A DNA stretch of 64,000 nucleotides from Photorhabdus noenieputensis (GCF_018448935.1 NZ_RCWC01000034.1:1-64000), one strand, 5' to 3'; counted from the stretch's first letter, positions 9,241-19,990 are shown. Made by a program: numbers and translations. Notes: generated from the sequence alone by a model not told the origin.

Positions 9241-10026
9241 TCAAATTTTGTCTACATCAACATGAAATAAATCGCAAAAATTCTGTGTAGTCACTTCTGC
9301 CAGCGCCTCAACACTCACACCTTTGAGTACAGCCATATATTCCGCAACATCACGTACATAGGCTGGCTGGTTCTGTTTGCCACGATGAGGCACAGGTGCA
9401 AGGTAAGGCGAATCGGTTTCAATCAGAATACGATCCAACGGTACATATCTCGCCGCTTCACGAATCTGCTCTGCATTACGGAAAGTAACAATACCAGAGA
9501 ATGAAATATAGAAGCCTAAATCCAGTAATTCCCTAGCCGTATCTTTATCTTCCGTAAAACAGTGTAAAACACCACCACATTCTCGTGCCTGTTCTTCACG
9601 CAATACCTTTAAAGTATCATCACGTGCACTACGGGTATGAACAATAACCGGCTTGTTGAGTTTTCGTCCGATACGAATATGTTCACGAAATGAGGTTCGC
9701 TGTAATTCAGCATTATCCTGTTGATAATAGTAATCCAACCCAGTTTCACCTAGTGCAACAACTTCATTCCCAGCCGCTAAACATGCCAACTCATCAAAGT
9801 CATAACCTTCATCCAGATTAAGTGGATGAATACCGCAGGAAAATACGATATTTTCCCGTTTACCAATTAGCGTTTTCATTTGCTGGAAGCCGGGTAGCGT
9901 CGTCGCTACTGCCAGCATGAATTTAACCTCCCGATCTGCCGCTTTTGCAACAACATCATCTACATTTTTGTGTAGATTTTCATAATCGAGACAATCGAGA
10001 TGACAATGCGAATCAACTAACAACAT
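9241..10026 (-). CDS. ycfH: TatD-family metal-dependent hydrolase (YcfH)
   Basis: The TIM-barrel metallohydrolase family includes 3'-5' deoxyribonucleases, but the physiological substrate of YcfH is not settled. The 261-aa product has all metal-ligand motifs in order: DSHCHLD at the N-terminus, LGETGLDYYY, VIVHTRSA, VLHCFTED and ETDSPYLAP. The start at 10026 (MLLVDSHCHLD) is used because it matches family proteins; the in-frame ATG at 10044 adds six unlikely residues. It is the last gene of the leftward holB-containing cluster. Confidence 0.95.
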   Translation of the reverse strand: MLLVDSHCHLDCLDYENLHKNVDDVVAKAADREVKFMLAVATTLPGFQQMKTLIGKRENIVFSCGIHPLNLDEGYDFDELACLAAGNEVVALGETGLDYYYQQDNAELQRTSFREHIRIGRKLNKPVIVHTRSARDDTLKVLREEQARECGGVLHCFTEDKDTARELLDLGFYISFSGIVTFRNAEQIREAARYVPLDRILIETDSPYLAPVPHRGKQNQPAYVRDVAEYMAVLKGVSVEALAEVTTQNFCDLFHVDVDKI

Positions 10027-10057
10027 ATTTAAACTCGTATACAAAAAGGTTTCAGGG

Positions 10058-11041
10058 TTATGAAGTAAACTGTTTTTCCCAATTAAGCAACTGTTCTGCC
10101 AACAACAATTCCCAATTTACGCCCACTACTGAAAGCAATTGATGACGACAAGACATCCAATCACCAACGCTTTGTAGCAAAACAGCCATAGTATGCATGG
10201 AACTCAACTGATAAATCAGCGTTTGTTGATCTTGATTGATGCAATAACTCTGCACCTGCTGTTGCCACTTAATCGCATCAAGTAACAAACTGATAAGCCA
10301 ATGAAGTCGTTGTGGCGCATTTTCATGATTCAGTTGAGGTAAAAGTGACAAAGCATCACGTTTATCCAAAGCCTGTTTGACAGCTTGGCAAAACTGTTCC
10401 CGTATCTGCCATTGCTCCGGTTGCAATAATTGTTCTGCTGCTACAGGTGCTCCCTGAGACAGTTTTAATGCTGTCATCGCATCGACCGAAGAAATTAAAG
10501 GCAACTGTTTTTGCAACCAATAAAGGCTATTTTCCGTCTCAGGTACCGGCAGAAAATAGTAAAAACAACGGCTACGTAAAGTTGCCAAAAGGCTGACTGG
10601 TTGCCGACATTCCAGAAGAAAATAGGTATGTTCCGGCGGCTCCTCCAATGTTTTCAATAATGCATTAGCCGCAGCATCTGTCAAACACTCGGTCAAAGGT
10701 AACCAAACAATTTTTGCCCCACCTTGCTGAGAACGGCTATAAAGCTTTTCCGTAATCTGCCGTACCGCTTCCACACCAACGCTGGTTTTACCCTTCTCAG
10801 GAGTCATAATGTGCCAATCAGGATGGGTTTCTGCCATCATCAGGTGACAACTATGACACTTCCCGCAGCTTTTCATCCCCTGCCTATTCTGACACATCAA
10901 CCAACGGCTTAATCCATAGATCAATACATCGGCTCCAGTACCTGCATTGGCATGAACCAATAAAGCATGATGGCCTCGTCCTTGCTGGTGAGATTCCACC
11001 AACTGACGATACGCCTGATTAAGCCACGGATACCAATTCAT
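10058..11041 (-). CDS. holB: DNA polymerase III delta-prime subunit
   Basis: Delta-prime is the stator of the clamp loader that places the beta clamp on DNA. The 327-aa product begins [14 protein letters not shown]. It has the AAA+ N-terminal domain with a degenerate P-loop (ANAGTGAD), a zinc module with CGKCHSC, and the sensor and SRC-like region TDAAANALLKTLEEPPEHT and LRSRC. Replacement of the P-loop lysine is normal for this subunit. The start at 11041 shares one base with the tmk stop codon (TGATG), implying translational coupling; an in-frame upstream codon at 11068 is less likely. Confidence 0.95.
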   Translation of the reverse strand: MNWYPWLNQAYRQLVESHQQGRGHHALLVHANAGTGADVLIYGLSRWLMCQNRQGMKSCGKCHSCHLMMAETHPDWHIMTPEKGKTSVGVEAVRQITEKLYSRSQQGGAKIVWLPLTECLTDAAANALLKTLEEPPEHTYFLLECRQPVSLLATLRSRCFYYFLPVPETENSLYWLQKQLPLISSVDAMTALKLSQGAPVAAEQLLQPEQWQIREQFCQAVKQALDKRDALSLLPQLNHENAPQRLHWLISLLLDAIKWQQQVQSYCINQDQQTLIYQLSSMHTMAVLLQSVGDWMSCRHQLLSVVGVNWELLLAEQLLNWEKQFTS

Positions 11042-11679
11042 CAGCCATTTTCCTGCTGCTTTAGCCATTGCCCAAGTACCAGTTCAATATCTGCTTGTAC
11101 TTGCTCTATCGGTTGAGCCGCATCAACGGTCACAATACTCTTATCTTGTGCTGCAAACTCCTGGTAACGGCTGCGCGTACGATCAAAAAAATCCATTGAT
11201 TCTTTTTCAATTCGGTCTAACTCTCCACGTTCACGGGCACGTAGTAAACCAATCTGAGGAGGAAGATCGAGATAAATAGTCAAGTCAGGACGAAAATCAC
11301 CAAGCACAGTATCACGTAGCGAAGCCATCAAGTTTTTATCAATACCACGTCCTCCCCCTTGATATGCCTGGGAAGAGAGGTCATGACGATCACCCACAAC
11401 CCATGTACCACCAGCCAAAGCAGGTTTAATCACATTTTCGACTAATTGAACTCTGGCTGCATATAACATTAACACCTCTGCTTTATCCGTCAGAGATTCA
11501 CCTTCAACACCTTGTTTAATTAACTCACGTAATTTTTCTGCTAGTGGTGTTCCACCCGGTTCACGGGTAAAAATTAAATCCTGAATACCGTGCTGCTGCA
11601 ATATTTCAACGACTGTTTTCATCGCTGACGTTTTTCCTGCACCTTCCAGCCCTTCAATAACAATAAATTTGCTGTTCAT
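11041..11679 (-). CDS. tmk: Thymidylate kinase
   Basis: Tmk phosphorylates dTMP to dTDP. The 212-aa product begins [20 protein letters not shown] with the P-loop at residues 10-17. It also has [17 protein letters not shown], the DR-containing [18 protein letters not shown], and a LID segment with arginines ([13 protein letters not shown]), as in the E. coli type II enzyme. Its start overlaps the mltG stop by four bases, and its stop overlaps the holB start. Confidence 0.97.
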   Translation of the reverse strand: MNSKFIVIEGLEGAGKTSAMKTVVEILQQHGIQDLIFTREPGGTPLAEKLRELIKQGVEGESLTDKAEVLMLYAARVQLVENVIKPALAGGTWVVGDRHDLSSQAYQGGGRGIDKNLMASLRDTVLGDFRPDLTIYLDLPPQIGLLRARERGELDRIEKESMDFFDRTRSRYQEFAAQDKSIVTVDAAQPIEQVQADIELVLGQWLKQQENG

Positions 11680-12701
11680 TTATCTTGCTTTAACCCCTGA
11701 CGGTAAATATTTACCGCCTTATTATGCGCAGCCAGATTGGTCGTAAAAGTATGGCCACCTTTACCATTCGCCACAAAATAGAGAAACTCAGTTTTTGCCG
11801 GGTGTGCAGCCGCTTTTATGGAAGCAAGACCAGGCATCGCAATCGGTGTGGGCGGCAGGCCATTAATCATATAAGTATTGTAGGGTGTCAATGTCGTTAA
11901 ATCTTTACGAAAAATAGTGCCTGTGTATTTTTCGCCTAAACCATAAATCACGGTCGGATCAGTTTGAAGCCGCATGTTCAACCGTAAACGATTAATAAAT
12001 ACAGAAGCAACTTTTGTCCGCTCAGCCTCAACACCGGTCTCTTTTTCAATAATCGACGCCATAATCAACATTTCATAAGCATTCTTATAGGGCAGATTTT
12101 TGTCACGCCCTTCCCACTCCTCTTCAAGCGTTATTTTCATCTGTCGATATGCTCGTTTCAGCAACGCCACATCGCTTGTACCTGCCGTATAGTGATAGGT
12201 ATCAGGATAAAGCCACCCTTCCAAAGTATCTGTATCTTTTATATCGAGTATCTCAGCCAATTCCCGCGCATTTTTATTATCCAATTCATGTTTAAGATAT
12301 TCAGATTGTTGTAGTATTTTCCACCAGTCAGATAAACGACTACCTTCAACAAAACGGACCGTAAATTGCGCTTCTTTACCACTAGAGAATAACTGCAACA
12401 CTTCCCGCAACGTCATTTCTCGTGTCAATTGGTAAGTTCCCGCTTTAAACTCGGCAAGTTTTGGCTCCAGCCTTAATAACCAAGGGAAAATATGACTATC
12501 TTCAATCAAGTTATCCCGCACTAGTAACGCCTCCAAACCATGACGACTAATGCCGGCTGGTAAGGTAAATATTCGATCCTGTTTAATTGTTAGTGTTTGA
12601 TCCGCAAATTTTTCAACTTTTTTATAGCCAGCATAGAGTAATATTGCTGCCGTAATGACAATCAAAACCAATAGAGCAAAAAGACTTTTTTTTCGTTTCA
12701 T
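11676..12701 (-). CDS. mltG: Endolytic murein transglycosylase MltG (YceG)
   Basis: MltG cuts nascent glycan strands at the inner membrane and is thought to set glycan chain length. The 341-aa product has one N-terminal membrane anchor (about residues 6-24). A LysM-like region follows (about 45-105), then the YceG catalytic domain with [20 protein letters not shown], whose EKET glutamate is the catalytic acid. Near the end are [10 protein letters not shown] and [13 protein letters not shown]. The ATG at 12701 is preferred to the TTG just before it. It lies between pabC and tmk as in E. coli. Confidence 0.95.
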   Translation of the reverse strand: MKRKKSLFALLVLIVITAAILLYAGYKKVEKFADQTLTIKQDRIFTLPAGISRHGLEALLVRDNLIEDSHIFPWLLRLEPKLAEFKAGTYQLTREMTLREVLQLFSSGKEAQFTVRFVEGSRLSDWWKILQQSEYLKHELDNKNARELAEILDIKDTDTLEGWLYPDTYHYTAGTSDVALLKRAYRQMKITLEEEWEGRDKNLPYKNAYEMLIMASIIEKETGVEAERTKVASVFINRLRLNMRLQTDPTVIYGLGEKYTGTIFRKDLTTLTPYNTYMINGLPPTPIAMPGLASIKAAAHPAKTEFLYFVANGKGGHTFTTNLAAHNKAVNIYRQGLKQDK

Positions 12702-12786
12702 CAATTAATCTAATCACTTAAACACATTGTTCGCTTAGATACACTATTCACTTTTAAACACACTATTCACTTAGACACATTATGAA

Positions 12787-13611
12787 TTACAATTTCAGAC
12801 ATTCAGGAAGCAAATAATCATACAGCTCCCTTGACTGATATTTCCATGTGGGCTGATTTTCATGAATTTGAATTTCTCTGACCGGTATCACTGGCATTAA
12901 AGAATTACAGACTATCACTTCATCTGCATCAGCCAATGTCTCGGGATAACAGTTTACACAAGAAAAGTGATAATCACTTTCCGATAATAACGCGATTATT
13001 CTTCTCCGCATCACCCCTTCAATACCACAACTTCGTAAATCAGGAGTATACACATCTTTTCCTTTACGCCAGAAAATGTTTGCAGTACAGCATTCAACCA
13101 ACAAACCATCAGTATCAAGTACCAGAGCTTCATCAGCATTTGATTTTTCGATAAATGATTTAATCAATACCTGCTCTAATCGGTTAAGGTGTTTAATTCC
13201 GGCAAGATAAGGATTTATTCCCATCGGTATCGGACTGAGCACCAGAGATAAACCTTTCTGACGCTGTTTTAAATATCTTTCGGGATAAGGACTAAGAGAC
13301 AAAATCTCATTGGGTTGTGTAAAACCCTCAGCACTATAACCACGCCCTCCGGTTCCGCGGGAAATAATAACTTTAAGTACACCTTGTTCAGTTGTAGAAA
13401 CAATCTGTTTTATATGGTTTTCAAGCTGTTGCCAATCGGGTTGTGGAAGATATAACCTTTCAACGCCTTTTTGTAATCGTTGGATATGCAGTGGCAATAA
13501 AGCAGCCTGCCCCTGTTCTATTCTTACTGTTGTGAAACAACCATCACCGAATTGAACTGAACGATCATTGACTGGTAAATAGTTGCTCCGCTGCCCATTA
13601 ATCCAATACAT
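12787..13611 (-). CDS. pabC: Aminodeoxychorismate lyase (PABA synthesis)
   Basis: This PLP enzyme releases pyruvate from 4-amino-4-deoxychorismate to give p-aminobenzoate for folate. The 274-aa product belongs to fold-type IV. SDR-like VNDRSVQFGDGCFTTVR lies near the N-terminus, AGIKHLNRLEQVL contains the Schiff-base lysine, and ADEVIVCNSLMPV is near the C-terminus. It is separated from fabF by a strong terminator at 13721-13754. It therefore probably depends on readthrough or on its own promoter in the 110 bases before the start. Confidence 0.95.
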   Translation of the reverse strand: MYWINGQRSNYLPVNDRSVQFGDGCFTTVRIEQGQAALLPLHIQRLQKGVERLYLPQPDWQQLENHIKQIVSTTEQGVLKVIISRGTGGRGYSAEGFTQPNEILSLSPYPERYLKQRQKGLSLVLSPIPMGINPYLAGIKHLNRLEQVLIKSFIEKSNADEALVLDTDGLLVECCTANIFWRKGKDVYTPDLRSCGIEGVMRRRIIALLSESDYHFSCVNCYPETLADADEVIVCNSLMPVIPVREIQIHENQPTWKYQSRELYDYLLPECLKL

Positions 13612-13720
13612 ATAACTTTATTCTTAATTACTCAAAAAAGGCATTTCAATCAATTCATCAACAGACGGTATCATAGTATATCGCTGACGCGAGTGCAAAA
13701 ATGCCTATGATTCTTGCCAC

Positions 13721-13754
13721 AAAAAAAGCTCCAATAATTATTAACTATTGGAGC
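13721..13754 (-). terminator. Intrinsic terminator after fabF
   Basis: On the minus strand a nine-base stem (GCTCCAATA with TATTGGAGC) is followed by seven Ts. It lies in the fabF-pabC gap and divides the long cluster into two transcriptional parts. Confidence 0.85.
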
Positions 13755-13849
13755 TTTCTATTTTGTCGCCTCTCAATACTTACAAATTCATACCGAGAGA
13801 CCCTCAACAGCAATTTTCTGTAATATCAGGCTTTGTCTGTCAATTAGGT

Positions 13850-15091
13850 TTACATCTTACGGAAAATCAGTGAGCCGTTAGTACCACCGAAGCCGAAAGA
13901 GTTACACAATGCATATTCCATCCCCTCTACCTTACGGGACTCATTTGGCACGAAATCCAGACGGCAGTTCTCATCCTGGTTTTCCAGGTTGATAGTTGGT
14001 GGAACAACCTGATCACGCAATGCAAGGATAGTGAAAATAGATTCCACCGCCCCCGCAGCACCCAACAAATGACCCGTCATTGATTTGGTGGAACTCACTA
14101 AAACATCAGTGCCTTCACCAAACACCGACTCAACTGCATGGGCTTCCGCTAAATCGCCAGCCGGTGTTGAAGTGCCATGAGCATTAATATATCCCACTTG
14201 CCTGGTAGTGATACCGGCATCTTTCAGTGCATTTTCCATCGCCAGCGCAGCACCTGCACCATTTTCTGGCGGAGACGTCATATGATAAGCATCACTACTC
14301 ATGCCAAAGCCAACGATTTCTGCGTAAATTTTCGCACCACGCCTCTTCGCATGCTCATACTCTTCTAGTACCAGAATACCTGCACCATCCCCCAGAACAA
14401 AGCCATCGCGGTCTTTATCCCACGGACGACTTGCACTTTGTGGATTATCATTACGGGTAGATAAAGCACGGGCAGCACCAAAGCCACCAACCCCTAGAGG
14501 AGTACTGGCTTTTTCCGCACCACCTGCCAGCATAATGTCAGCATCATTATAAGCAATAATACGGGCAGCATGACCAATATTATGTACACCTGATGTACAT
14601 GCTGTAGCGATAGAAATGCTTGGACCACGCAAACCGTAAATAATACTCAGATGACCTGCTACCATGTTTACAATCGTAGAAGGTACAAAGAATGGACTGA
14701 TCTTGCGAGGACCATTCGCTACCAATGCCCCGTGATTTTCTTCAATCAGACCCAAACCACCAATACCAGAACCAATAGCAGCACCAAAACGACTAGCATT
14801 GGCTTCTGTTACTTCAATTCCGGAATCTTCAATGGCTTGCACACCTGCTGCAATACCATATTGAATGAAGTCATCCATTTTTCGTGCATCCTTGCGCGAA
14901 ATATTGAAATCTTCATGATTAAAATCTTTAACCAGACCAGCAAACTTAGTTGCATGATGACTGGTGTCAAAATGGTCAATAAGGCTGATACCACTCTGTC
15001 CGGCACAAACAGCTTTCCAAGAAGATTCTGCTGTATTACCGACAGGAGATAACATGCCTAGTCCGGTCACAACTACTCGACGCTTAGACAC
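13850..15091 (-). CDS. fabF: 3-oxoacyl-ACP synthase II (KAS II)
   Basis: FabF elongates acyl-ACP in type II fatty-acid synthesis and adjusts cis-vaccenate with temperature. The 413-aa product matches E. coli in length. The active-site cysteine lies in [12 protein letters not shown] near residue 164, and the two histidines are in [11 protein letters not shown] and [12 protein letters not shown]. The start is a GTG at 15091 with GGAGG seven bases upstream; the family N-terminus [11 protein letters not shown] follows directly. It lies 73 bases after acpP and ends before a terminator. Confidence 0.98.
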   Translation of the reverse strand: MSKRRVVVTGLGMLSPVGNTAESSWKAVCAGQSGISLIDHFDTSHHATKFAGLVKDFNHEDFNISRKDARKMDDFIQYGIAAGVQAIEDSGIEVTEANASRFGAAIGSGIGGLGLIEENHGALVANGPRKISPFFVPSTIVNMVAGHLSIIYGLRGPSISIATACTSGVHNIGHAARIIAYNDADIMLAGGAEKASTPLGVGGFGAARALSTRNDNPQSASRPWDKDRDGFVLGDGAGILVLEEYEHAKRRGAKIYAEIVGFGMSSDAYHMTSPPENGAGAALAMENALKDAGITTRQVGYINAHGTSTPAGDLAEAHAVESVFGEGTDVLVSSTKSMTGHLLGAAGAVESIFTILALRDQVVPPTINLENQDENCRLDFVPNESRKVEGMEYALCNSFGFGGTNGSLIFRKM

Positions 15092-15164
15092 GCTTATCCT
15101 CCAGGGAGGGAAATTATTTAGGGCAGAAACATAGGCGGTCGAATGACCGCCTAGGTGTGTTCAC

Positions 15165-15401
15165 TTATTCGCTTTGGTTCTGGACGTAATCAATAGCTGC
15201 CTGAACTGTAGTGATCTTTTCTGCTTCTTCATCTGGAATTTCGATATCGAACTCTTCTTCCAGAGCCATTACCAGTTCAACTGTGTCAAGAGAATCAGCG
15301 CCCAAGTCATCTACAAAAGAAGCTGAATTAACAACCTCTTCCTCTTTAACACCAAGTTGTTCAACGATGATTTTTTTAACGCGTTCTTCAATAGTGCTCA
15401 T
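15165..15401 (-). CDS. acpP: Acyl carrier protein
   Basis: The 78-residue acidic protein carries acyl chains on a phosphopantetheine arm attached at the serine of [13 protein letters not shown] (Ser37 counting Met). It serves the fab enzymes encoded on both sides, as well as lipid A and phospholipid synthesis. The length and sequence are almost those of E. coli AcpP. The gene lies between fabG and fabF. The 154-base gap upstream is long enough for a separate promoter, in keeping with the high demand for ACP, but I did not resolve one. Confidence 0.98.
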   Translation of the reverse strand: MSTIEERVKKIIVEQLGVKEEEVVNSASFVDDLGADSLDTVELVMALEEEFDIEIPDEEAEKITTVQAAIDYVQNQSE

Positions 15402-15555
15402 GCTATTAAATTTCCTATCAAAATTCGCTTTCGCGATGGTTTTCGTAGTTTATAAAATACAGGAAAAGATGCAACCCAATCCCGGCTGGTCGAACCACAA
15501 ACTTGCACTATTTTGCGTTATTTGACACAAAAAATGCAACTGGTTCGCTCATTTT

Positions 15556-16290
15556 TTAGTTCATGTACATGCCGCCATTGACATGTAATGTTTCGCCTGT
15601 GATGTAAGCCGCTTCATCAGAAGCAAAGAAAGCCACAGCACTAGCAATTTCTTTTACATCCCCAAGCCGCTTGGCGGGGATATCTTTCGAAAAGTTCGCC
15701 AACTGTTCCTCTGGCAACGCTTTTAGCATATCAGTTTCAATAAGCCCTGGCGCAACAACGTTAACAGTAATACCGCGGGAAATCACTTCGCGAGCCAATG
15801 TCTTACTGAAACCAACAAGACCTGCTTTCGCCGCTGCATAGCTTGCCTGCCCAGTGTTCCCCATCGACCCAACAACAGAGCCAATAGAGATGATACGACC
15901 ATAACGTTTTTTTATCATGAAGCGCATTGCCGCTTTTGTCATACGGAAAACGGATGAAAGATTAGTGTCAATAACATGCTGCCACTCATCATCCTTTATG
16001 CGCATCACCAGGTTATCACCCGTGATACCTGCATTGTTCACTAAAATATCAAGCCCACCCCATTCTGTTCGGATGGTAGACATAAGCTGTTCAATCGATT
16101 CCGGATCCGTGACATCCAGCACAAAACCTTTACCTTTTTCACCAAGGTAAGCACTGATGACTTCAGCACCTTTTTCGCTTGTTGCTGTACCAATGATATA
16201 GGCTCCACGCTCTGCTAATAGCTCAGCAGTTGCACGGCCGATCCCACGGCTAGCACCTGTTACTAATGCAATCTTTCCATCTAATCTCAT
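15556..16290 (-). CDS. fabG: 3-oxoacyl-ACP reductase
   Basis: FabG reduces beta-ketoacyl-ACP with NADPH. The 244-aa product begins MRLDGKIALVTGASRGIGRA (Rossmann TGxxxGIG). It contains NNAG at about 86-89, the catalytic Ser in IGSVVGSMG, and the YxxxK pair in YAAAKAG. The ATG at 16290 has GAGG eight bases upstream and gives exactly the E. coli length; upstream ATG at 16302 is unlikely. The ribosome-binding site overlaps the end of fabD, so the genes are closely coupled. Confidence 0.98.
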   Translation of the reverse strand: MRLDGKIALVTGASRGIGRATAELLAERGAYIIGTATSEKGAEVISAYLGEKGKGFVLDVTDPESIEQLMSTIRTEWGGLDILVNNAGITGDNLVMRIKDDEWQHVIDTNLSSVFRMTKAAMRFMIKKRYGRIISIGSVVGSMGNTGQASYAAAKAGLVGFSKTLAREVISRGITVNVVAPGLIETDMLKALPEEQLANFSKDIPAKRLGDVKEIASAVAFFASDEAAYITGETLHVNGGMYMN

Positions 16291-16298
16291 ATTGTTCC

Positions 16299-17237
16299 TC
16301 AATTATTTTCCAATGCAGTTACTAGTGAAGCTGTGTCATTAACTGCTGCTGCACTTAAGGTATTGACAATACGTTTAGTTAAACCTGTCAAGACTTTACC
16401 TGGCCCTATTTCTAATAGCCGCTCAACACCCTGTCCAACAATAAATTCAACTGTTTCCGTCCAACGGACAGGGTTATAGAGCTGTCGTACCAGTGCATCA
16501 CGGATAGCTTCAGCAGATTGTTCCATTTTCACATCAACATTATTTACCACCGGGAACTGAGGATGGCTAAATTCAATTCCTTCCAAAACAACTGCCAGCT
16601 TATCTGCGGCGGGTTTCATCAGTGCACAATGCGACGGCACACTGACTGCCAAAGGCAGCGCACGTTTCGCACCTGCGGCTTTACATGCATCTCCAGCACG
16701 CTCTACCGCCTCTTTCTCACCGGCAATAACAACCTGACCAGGTGAGTTAAAGTTAACAGGAGAAACAATTTGCCCCTGAGCTGCCTCTTTACAGGCACGA
16801 TCAATGGATTCATTATCTAAACCGATAATAACATACATTGCACCAACACCCTCAGGTACAGCTTCTTGCATCAATTTGCCACGCAGTTCAACAAGTCTAA
16901 TTGCTTGTTTGAAATCAATGACACCTGCACAAACCAGTGCAGAATATTCACCAAGGCTATGTCCAGCCATCAGTGATGGTGCTTTTCCACCTTTTTCCTG
17001 CCAGACCCGCCAAATAGCAACCGATGCTGCCAACAACGCGGGTTGAGTTTGCCATGTTTTGTTCAGTTCTTCTTCTGGCCCCTGTTGAACCAGTGCCCAG
17101 AGATCATATCCCAGCACATCGGATGCTTCAGCAAAAGTTTGCTCGACAACTGGGAACGTTGTAGCCAAATCGGCCAACATACCAAGGTCTTGAGAACCCT
17201 GACCAGGAAATACCATTGCAAATTCAGACATAGACAT
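16299..17237 (-). CDS. fabD: Malonyl-CoA:ACP transacylase
   Basis: FabD loads malonate onto ACP to start chain extension. The product (about 312 aa) has VFPGQGSQDLGML near the start, the nucleophile elbow GHSLGEYSALV (Ser near 94), and PSHCALMKPAA with the catalytic His. There are ATG codons at 17243, 17237 and 17231; AGGAAG lies six bases before 17237, so I use that one. It is positioned between fabH and fabG as in E. coli. Confidence 0.97.
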   Translation of the reverse strand: MSMSEFAMVFPGQGSQDLGMLADLATTFPVVEQTFAEASDVLGYDLWALVQQGPEEELNKTWQTQPALLAASVAIWRVWQEKGGKAPSLMAGHSLGEYSALVCAGVIDFKQAIRLVELRGKLMQEAVPEGVGAMYVIIGLDNESIDRACKEAAQGQIVSPVNFNSPGQVVIAGEKEAVERAGDACKAAGAKRALPLAVSVPSHCALMKPAADKLAVVLEGIEFSHPQFPVVNNVDVKMEQSAEAIRDALVRQLYNPVRWTETVEFIVGQGVERLLEIGPGKVLTGLTKRIVNTLSAAAVNDTASLVTALENN

Positions 17238-17255
17238 GTTCATCTTCCTGTCAAA

Positions 17256-18209
17256 TTAAAAACGTATCAGTGCTGAACCCCAAGTAAGGCCACCACCAAA
17301 AGCCTCAATTAAGATTAACTGACCACGCTTAATCCGGCCATCACGCACTGCTTCATCAAATGCTGTGGGTACCGATGCCGCAGAAGTATTACCGTAACGA
17401 TCTAGCGTTACCACTACTTTATCCATTGTCATATTTAATTTTTTAGCTGTCGCTGCGATAATACGCAAATTAGCCTGATGAGGCACCAGCCAATCCAACT
17501 CACTATATGGCAAGTTATTTGCTTCTAAAGTCTCATCAACTATGTTAGCCAATTCACGAACTGCAATCTTAAATACTTCATTACCGATCATACTAGCATA
17601 CGCTGGTTCTTTTAGATTCTGGCGTTCCTGATAAGGCAATACCAGCAATTCACCATAGCTACCGTTTGCATGAAGGTGAGTTGAAAGAATTCCTGGCTCA
17701 TCAGAAGCCCCTACCACCATAGCGCCCGCACCATCGCCAAACAGGACAAGTGTTCCGCGATCATCTGGATCAAGTGTTCTGGTAATAGAATCAGAACCAA
17801 TAACCAATGCATGTTTTGCCACACCGGTTCTAATAAACTTATCAGCAATACTCAGTGCATAAACAAAACCAGAACAAGCGGCGGAAATATCAAAAGCCGC
17901 GGAATTTTGGGTACCCAACATGTGCTGAATTTGGCACGCAGAACTGGGGAAAGCATGGGTGGATGAAGCTGTTGCAACAATGATTAAATCAATCTGATCT
18001 TTATCAATGCCCGACATTTCAATTGCTTTCTTTGCAGCCCGAAACCCCATAACCGCAACGGTTTCATCATCAGTAGCAATACGACGTTCGCGGACACCTG
18101 TACGGGTAACAATCCACTCATCAGAAGTATCTACCATTTTTTCTAAATCAGCATTAGTACGCACTTGCGCAGGCAGATAACTACCTGTACCTAAAATTTT
18201 TGTATACAT
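17256..18209 (-). CDS. fabH: 3-oxoacyl-ACP synthase III (KAS III)
   Basis: FabH condenses acetyl-CoA with malonyl-ACP, the first committed condensation. The 317-aa product begins [15 protein letters not shown]. The catalytic triad is visible: Cys in [11 protein letters not shown], His in [10 protein letters not shown] and Asn in [11 protein letters not shown]. It starts six bases after the plsX stop codon and is followed closely by fabD. Confidence 0.98.
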   Translation of the reverse strand: MYTKILGTGSYLPAQVRTNADLEKMVDTSDEWIVTRTGVRERRIATDDETVAVMGFRAAKKAIEMSGIDKDQIDLIIVATASSTHAFPSSACQIQHMLGTQNSAAFDISAACSGFVYALSIADKFIRTGVAKHALVIGSDSITRTLDPDDRGTLVLFGDGAGAMVVGASDEPGILSTHLHANGSYGELLVLPYQERQNLKEPAYASMIGNEVFKIAVRELANIVDETLEANNLPYSELDWLVPHQANLRIIAATAKKLNMTMDKVVVTLDRYGNTSAASVPTAFDEAVRDGRIKRGQLILIEAFGGGLTWGSALIRF

Positions 18210-18215
18210 GTATGT

Positions 18216-19253
18216 TCAGTCACTCTTGGGTAATGCTGTTTCCAGGCGTGCAGCAATTCTATCAGGAACCTGCCTTTCAACGGCCTGAACAGCCTGTTCG
18301 ATTGCGGCTTTAAACGCATGCTCATTAGCCGCCCCATGGCTTTTGATTACAATTCCATATAATCCTAACAGACATGCGCCATTATACTGGTCAGGGTTCA
18401 GGTGACCGAAGCGTTTTGTCATCCGTTTTTGCAGCCACTTCTTGACTATTTTCAACAACCAGGAAAACTTTTTCTTTTGTCCATCCGATGATTTAAGCAG
18501 GGATAAGATAACTCTGATCGCCCCTTCCATCGTTTTTAACGTCACGTTACCTGCGAAGCCGTCACATACCAATACATCACTCTTGCCTGTCAGTAATTCA
18601 TCACCTTCCAGATAACCAATGTAATTTATTGTCGGAATGTTCTTTAAAATAGTGGCGGCTTCGCGGATATTATCCAGCCCTTTACTCTCTTCTGTACCAA
18701 TGTTAAGCAATGCTACCGCGGGATTAACCACCCCCACGACTTCTTCGGCCATTACTGAACCCATAATGGCGAATTGTACCAACATGCGGCTATTGCAATT
18801 AACATTGGCTCCTAAATCCAATACAACCGTTTCCCGCTGTTTCAAGTTTGGCAATACGGTCATCAAAGCAGGTCTTTCAATGCCTTCTATAGATTTTAGC
18901 ATCAATTTAGATAACCCCATCAATACTCCTGTATTTCCTGCGCTGATACACGCCCGCGCTTCACCTGATTTCACTAAATCCAAGGCAATACGCATTGACG
19001 TTCCTCGGCTGTTACGAATCGCTTGCGATGGTTTCGCATCATTAGCCACAACCCGTTCAGCAGGAACCACTTGTAAACGACTGAGCAACTCAGCATCGCT
19101 ATTTACAAGCATCGGAGAAATGATATCGGGGATCCCGACCAACAATAATTTAAGTCTAGGGTTAGACGCCAGTGCCTGCAATGCAGCAGGCACCGTAACG
19201 CGAGGACCAAAGTCCCCGCTCATGGCATCTAACGCTAAAGTCAGATTAGTCAA
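18216..19253 (-). CDS. plsX: Phosphate acyltransferase PlsX
   Basis: PlsX converts acyl-ACP to acyl-phosphate for phosphatidic acid synthesis, tying the fab genes to phospholipid production. The 345-aa product starts [16 protein letters not shown] after the initiator and has the conserved [11 protein letters not shown] and [16 protein letters not shown]. The start codon is TTG at 19253; no ATG gives the family N-terminus. The ribosome-binding site is weak, which suggests low or rpmF-coupled translation. It follows rpmF by 29 bases. Confidence 0.96.
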   Translation of the reverse strand: MTNLTLALDAMSGDFGPRVTVPAALQALASNPRLKLLLVGIPDIISPMLVNSDAELLSRLQVVPAERVVANDAKPSQAIRNSRGTSMRIALDLVKSGEARACISAGNTGVLMGLSKLMLKSIEGIERPALMTVLPNLKQRETVVLDLGANVNCNSRMLVQFAIMGSVMAEEVVGVVNPAVALLNIGTEESKGLDNIREAATILKNIPTINYIGYLEGDELLTGKSDVLVCDGFAGNVTLKTMEGAIRVILSLLKSSDGQKKKFSWLLKIVKKWLQKRMTKRFGHLNPDQYNGACLLGLYGIVIKSHGAANEHAFKAAIEQAVQAVERQVPDRIAARLETALPKSD

Positions 19254-19282
19254 GGTATTAACTTGCTAATGACTGGCGGAGA

Positions 19283-19453
19283 TTATTTGTTGATGACTTT
19301 GCGGCCACGATAGTAGCCATCAGCAGTCACATGGTGACGTAGGTGAGTTTCACCAGAAGTTTTATCTACAGACAGTAATGGTGCAGTCAGTGCATCATGA
19401 GAACGACGCATACCACGTTTAGAACGAGTTGGTTTATTCTGTTGTACGGCCAT
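19283..19453 (-). CDS. rpmF: 50S ribosomal protein L32
   Basis: The minus strand encodes a 56-residue basic protein beginning [20 protein letters not shown] and ending [11 protein letters not shown]. This is the length and sequence pattern of enterobacterial L32 (no zinc cysteines, as in E. coli). It sits between yceD and plsX with 12- and 29-base gaps, the usual order, so ribosome and lipid synthesis are co-transcribed. It was too short to be an obvious ORF and is identified by direct translation. Confidence 0.97.
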   Translation of the reverse strand: MAVQQNKPTRSKRGMRRSHDALTAPLLSVDKTSGETHLRHHVTADGYYRGRKVINK

Positions 19454-19465
19454 TGACCTTACTCC

Positions 19466-19990
19466 TTAAGTACTTTTCTTTAAACTGGCTAATACGGCAA
19501 ATGGGTTTGGTTTTTCAGCCTCTAGAGGTAATTCACCAAACACCATGTCCGCTTCGGACACTTCACAGTGTTCAGAATCATGTACCGGAACCACCGGCAG
19601 AGAAAGAATTATTTCATCTTCAATCATTGCCAGCAAATCTATTTCGCCAAATTCGTTAACGTCAATTGGCTCATATTCTTCCGGTAATGCTTCAGCCTGT
19701 TCATCATTGACGACCGGGCTAAAACAATATGTTATGTGAACGTGATGGCTGAAATTACCGCCACAACGCTGACATTCAAGCGTAACATCCACATCGGAAT
19801 GCCCACGCACAACCGCCAGACGTTGGTTATCTATCTGAAACGATAAAACGCTGTCTACATCATTGTCCACGCTAACCACAGATTCCGCGATACGCAAAAC
19901 TTGCTCAGGTGAATAACTACCTGTGTAGTCTAATCGTTTCTGAGCTGCGCGAAGCGCATCAATGGTCAGGGGTAATTTTACCTTTTGCAT
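19466..19990 (-). CDS. yceD: 23S rRNA accumulation protein YceD (DUF177)
   Basis: The 174-aa product begins [22 protein letters not shown] and has a CxxC pair (ECQRCGG) in the middle. An acidic C-terminal half follows, with [23 protein letters not shown] and LPLVPVH-like segments. The DUF177 family is linked to 23S rRNA and ribosome accumulation, always next to rpmF. It is the first gene of the leftward cluster and is divergent from maf, so the cluster promoter should lie within 19991-20132. Confidence 0.94.
   Translation of the reverse strand: MQKVKLPLTIDALRAAQKRLDYTGSYSPEQVLRIAESVVSVDNDVDSVLSFQIDNQRLAVVRGHSDVDVTLECQRCGGNFSHHVHITYCFSPVVNDEQAEALPEEYEPIDVNEFGEIDLLAMIEDEIILSLPVVPVHDSEHCEVSEADMVFGELPLEAEKPNPFAVLASLKKST

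Noticed and set aside
14651..15052. 133-codon plus-strand frame inside fabF
   Set aside because: It is antisense to the conserved KAS II coding sequence and shows no domain.
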